From an uncultured Gemmatimonadales bacterium (GTDB lineage: Bacteria; Gemmatimonadota; Gemmatimonadetes; Longimicrobiales; Gaopeijiaceae), in the NCBI GenBank assembly GCA_937982605.1, contig CALJLC010000139.1:1-6856 (forward strand): 6,856 bases of DNA, read 5' to 3'. Of the stretch, positions 5,626-6,856 are shown in pieces. The number at the start of each line of letters is the position of its first letter. Position 1 is the stretch's first letter. Under the pieces are notes generated by a model. The model was given only the letters and a program-made list of their open reading frames with translations, had not been told where the DNA came from and did not search any database. The translations under genes and the position numbers were made by a program.

Positions 5626-6843
5626 TCAGTAGAGCAGGTACCGTGCCCGGCGCGCCCGGAACGCCTGGACGCTCTCGGCCCAGTCCGCGGTGATGGCGTT
5701 CACGTCCAGCCCCGAGTCGACCGCGCTCCGGAGGGCGTCGCCCCCGGCGAGCAGGTCGATGTGGCGTTCCCGCCACGCCCACCGGTCGCCGGCCAGGCGT
5801 CGGGCCTCGACGAGCATCGCCGCCGCCACCCTCGGCGCGTCGTAGCCCGTCGAGCCGGCGTGCAGGCGAACGCCGTGCACTTCCTCCCCGCCGAACTTGC
5901 CGTCCCCGGGGTCCTCGGGGGTGAAGGTCGCGGCCTCGAAGCGAACCCCTTCGAAGGCGTATCCGTTCATGGCGTCGGCCAGCGCGTCACCGTCCAGCCA
6001 CGGCGCGCCGACCCACTGGAAGGCGCGCTCGGTTCCGCGCCCGACCGAGAGCGGCGTGCCCTCGAAGAGGCACGTTCCGGGGTAGTGCAGGGCGCTCTCC
6101 AGCGTCGGGAGGTTCGGCGACGGCGCCACCCAGGGCTGGCCGGTCCGGTCGAAGGTCATGTCGCGCGTCCACCCCTCCATGGGCACCACGTGCAGCTCGA
6201 CGTCGAGGCCGAATTCCCCGACGAACATCCGGGCGAGCTCGCCGACGGTCATGCCGTGGCGCATCGGCACCGGGTACAGCCCCACGAAGCTCGAGAACGC
6301 CGGGTCGAGGACGTTGCCTTGCACGACGTCGCCCCGGATCGGGTTCGGGCGGTCGAGGACGACGAAGGGGATGCCGTGGCGTCCGGCCTCCTCCATCGCG
6401 TACGCCATCGTCGAGACGTACGTGTAGTAGCGCGCTCCGACGTCCTGCATGTCGAAGACGAGCACCTCGACGCCCTCGAGCATCTCGGCCGTGGGGCGCA
6501 GCGTCGCCCCGTAGACGGAATGGATCGGGATCCCGGTGCGCTCGTCCACGCTGCTGTCGACGTGGTCGCCCGCCTCCGCCTCCCCGCGGATGCCGTGCTC
6601 GGGCCCGAAGAGCGCCACGAGGTGGACGTCGGGGGCCTCGTACAGGGCATCGATCGTGGTGCCCGCCGAGCGCTCGGATCCCGCGGTCTGGCCGGGCGCG
6701 CCGCTCCAGACTCCGGTGTGGTTGGTCACCAGCCCGACCCTCCTTCCCGCCACGAGGTGGAGGGAGGCGGAGCGCAGCACCTGGGCGCCCACGCGGACAC
6801 TAGGCGGGGCGGTCGCGCGCGGCAGGGCCGGGCCGCTCTTCAT
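5626..6843 (-). CDS. namZ: DUF1343 / NamZ-family exo-beta-N-acetylmuramidase
   Basis: Members of this family release MurNAc from the non-reducing ends of peptidoglycan fragments in wall recycling. The 405-residue protein matches along its whole length. Conserved blocks, numbered from ATG 6843, are VGLVTNHTG (36-44), LFGPEHGIRG (78-87), VLVFDMQDVGARYYTY (127-142), VLDRPNP (162-168), MRHGMTVGELAR (194-205), PSPNLPTL (241-248), YPGTCLFEGTPLSVGRGTE (254-272) and the C-terminal domain with GVRLH (324-328). The Rossmann-like N domain spans about 16-250 and the smaller C domain about 255-405. ATG 6843 is favoured because AGGG (6852-6849) sits 5 bases before it; GTG 6846 directly precedes it, and the frame is open to the window end, so the true start could lie outside. 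Family members are usually exported, yet no signal peptide is seen here. The M14 peptidase gene follows 68 bases downstream on the same strand. Confidence 0.88.
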   Translation of the reverse strand: MKSGPALPRATAPPSVRVGAQVLRSASLHLVAGRRVGLVTNHTGVWSGAPGQTAGSERSAGTTIDALYEAPDVHLVALFGPEHGIRGEAEAGDHVDSSVDERTGIPIHSVYGATLRPTAEMLEGVEVLVFDMQDVGARYYTYVSTMAYAMEEAGRHGIPFVVLDRPNPIRGDVVQGNVLDPAFSSFVGLYPVPMRHGMTVGELARMFVGEFGLDVELHVVPMEGWTRDMTFDRTGQPWVAPSPNLPTLESALHYPGTCLFEGTPLSVGRGTERAFQWVGAPWLDGDALADAMNGYAFEGVRFEAATFTPEDPGDGKFGGEEVHGVRLHAGSTGYDAPRVAAAMLVEARRLAGDRWAWRERHIDLLAGGDALRSAVDSGLDVNAITADWAESVQAFRARRARYLLY

Positions 6844-6856
6844 CACCGCCCTGTCG

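Noticed and set aside
4238..5632. Open frame of 464 codons on the + strand opposite the M14 peptidase
   Set aside because: It is the antisense shadow of a gene with complete catalytic motifs. Its product is low-complexity and rich in Arg, Val, Glu and His without family features.
5558..5782. N-terminal extension of the M14 gene to a start at 5782
   Set aside because: The extra 75 residues are low-complexity, overlap the end of the NamZ-like gene by 157 bases, and would bury the lipoprotein signal that begins at ATG 5557.
1..6856. CRISPR arrays, insertion sequences, tRNA or rRNA genes
   Set aside because: No regularly spaced repeats, transposase-like protein, terminal repeats or structural RNA signatures were seen on either strand.

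Overview
The window is very GC-rich, coding-dense bacterial DNA. The likely source is a diderm from the Gemmatimonadota or Acidobacteriota. The clues are a PadR regulator directly coupled to an ADOP-type permease (duplicated FtsX permease with an N-terminal prefix domain), an arrangement typical of those phyla, and two predicted lipoproteins. The phylum is inferred; no rRNA or marker gene is present.

Layout, left to right. Positions 1-36 hold the last 11 codons of an upstream + strand gene. Two bases later comes a predicted lipoprotein with a metallo-beta-lactamase fold (39-1079, +). Next is a compact regulatory region of about 60 bases. It holds a good sigma70-like promoter and a 17-bp inverted repeat with one mismatch, whose arms fall between the -35 and -10 and just after the predicted transcription start. 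This region drives padR (1143-1487, +), which overlaps by 4 bases a 902-residue ADOP-family permease (1484-4192, +). A 60-base gap rich in GC hairpins separates this operon from two convergent genes on the minus strand. These are a lipoprotein M14 zinc carboxypeptidase (5557 down to 4253) and, upstream of it, a DUF1343/NamZ-family exo-beta-N-acetylmuramidase (about 6843 down to 5626, start near the window edge).

How the genes fit together. The padR-permease pair looks like a self-contained autoregulated unit: PadR probably represses its own promoter and the permease is translationally coupled to it. No ABC ATPase gene is present in the window. The two minus-strand genes could form a small cell-wall salvage unit, with NamZ removing MurNAc from peptidoglycan fragments and the M14 enzyme trimming peptides. 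That functional link is inference from adjacency and family. No mobile element, CRISPR array, tRNA or rRNA was seen. I found no convincing wholly new system; the operator architecture at 1076-1135 and the possible two-start permease are the points most worth checking.
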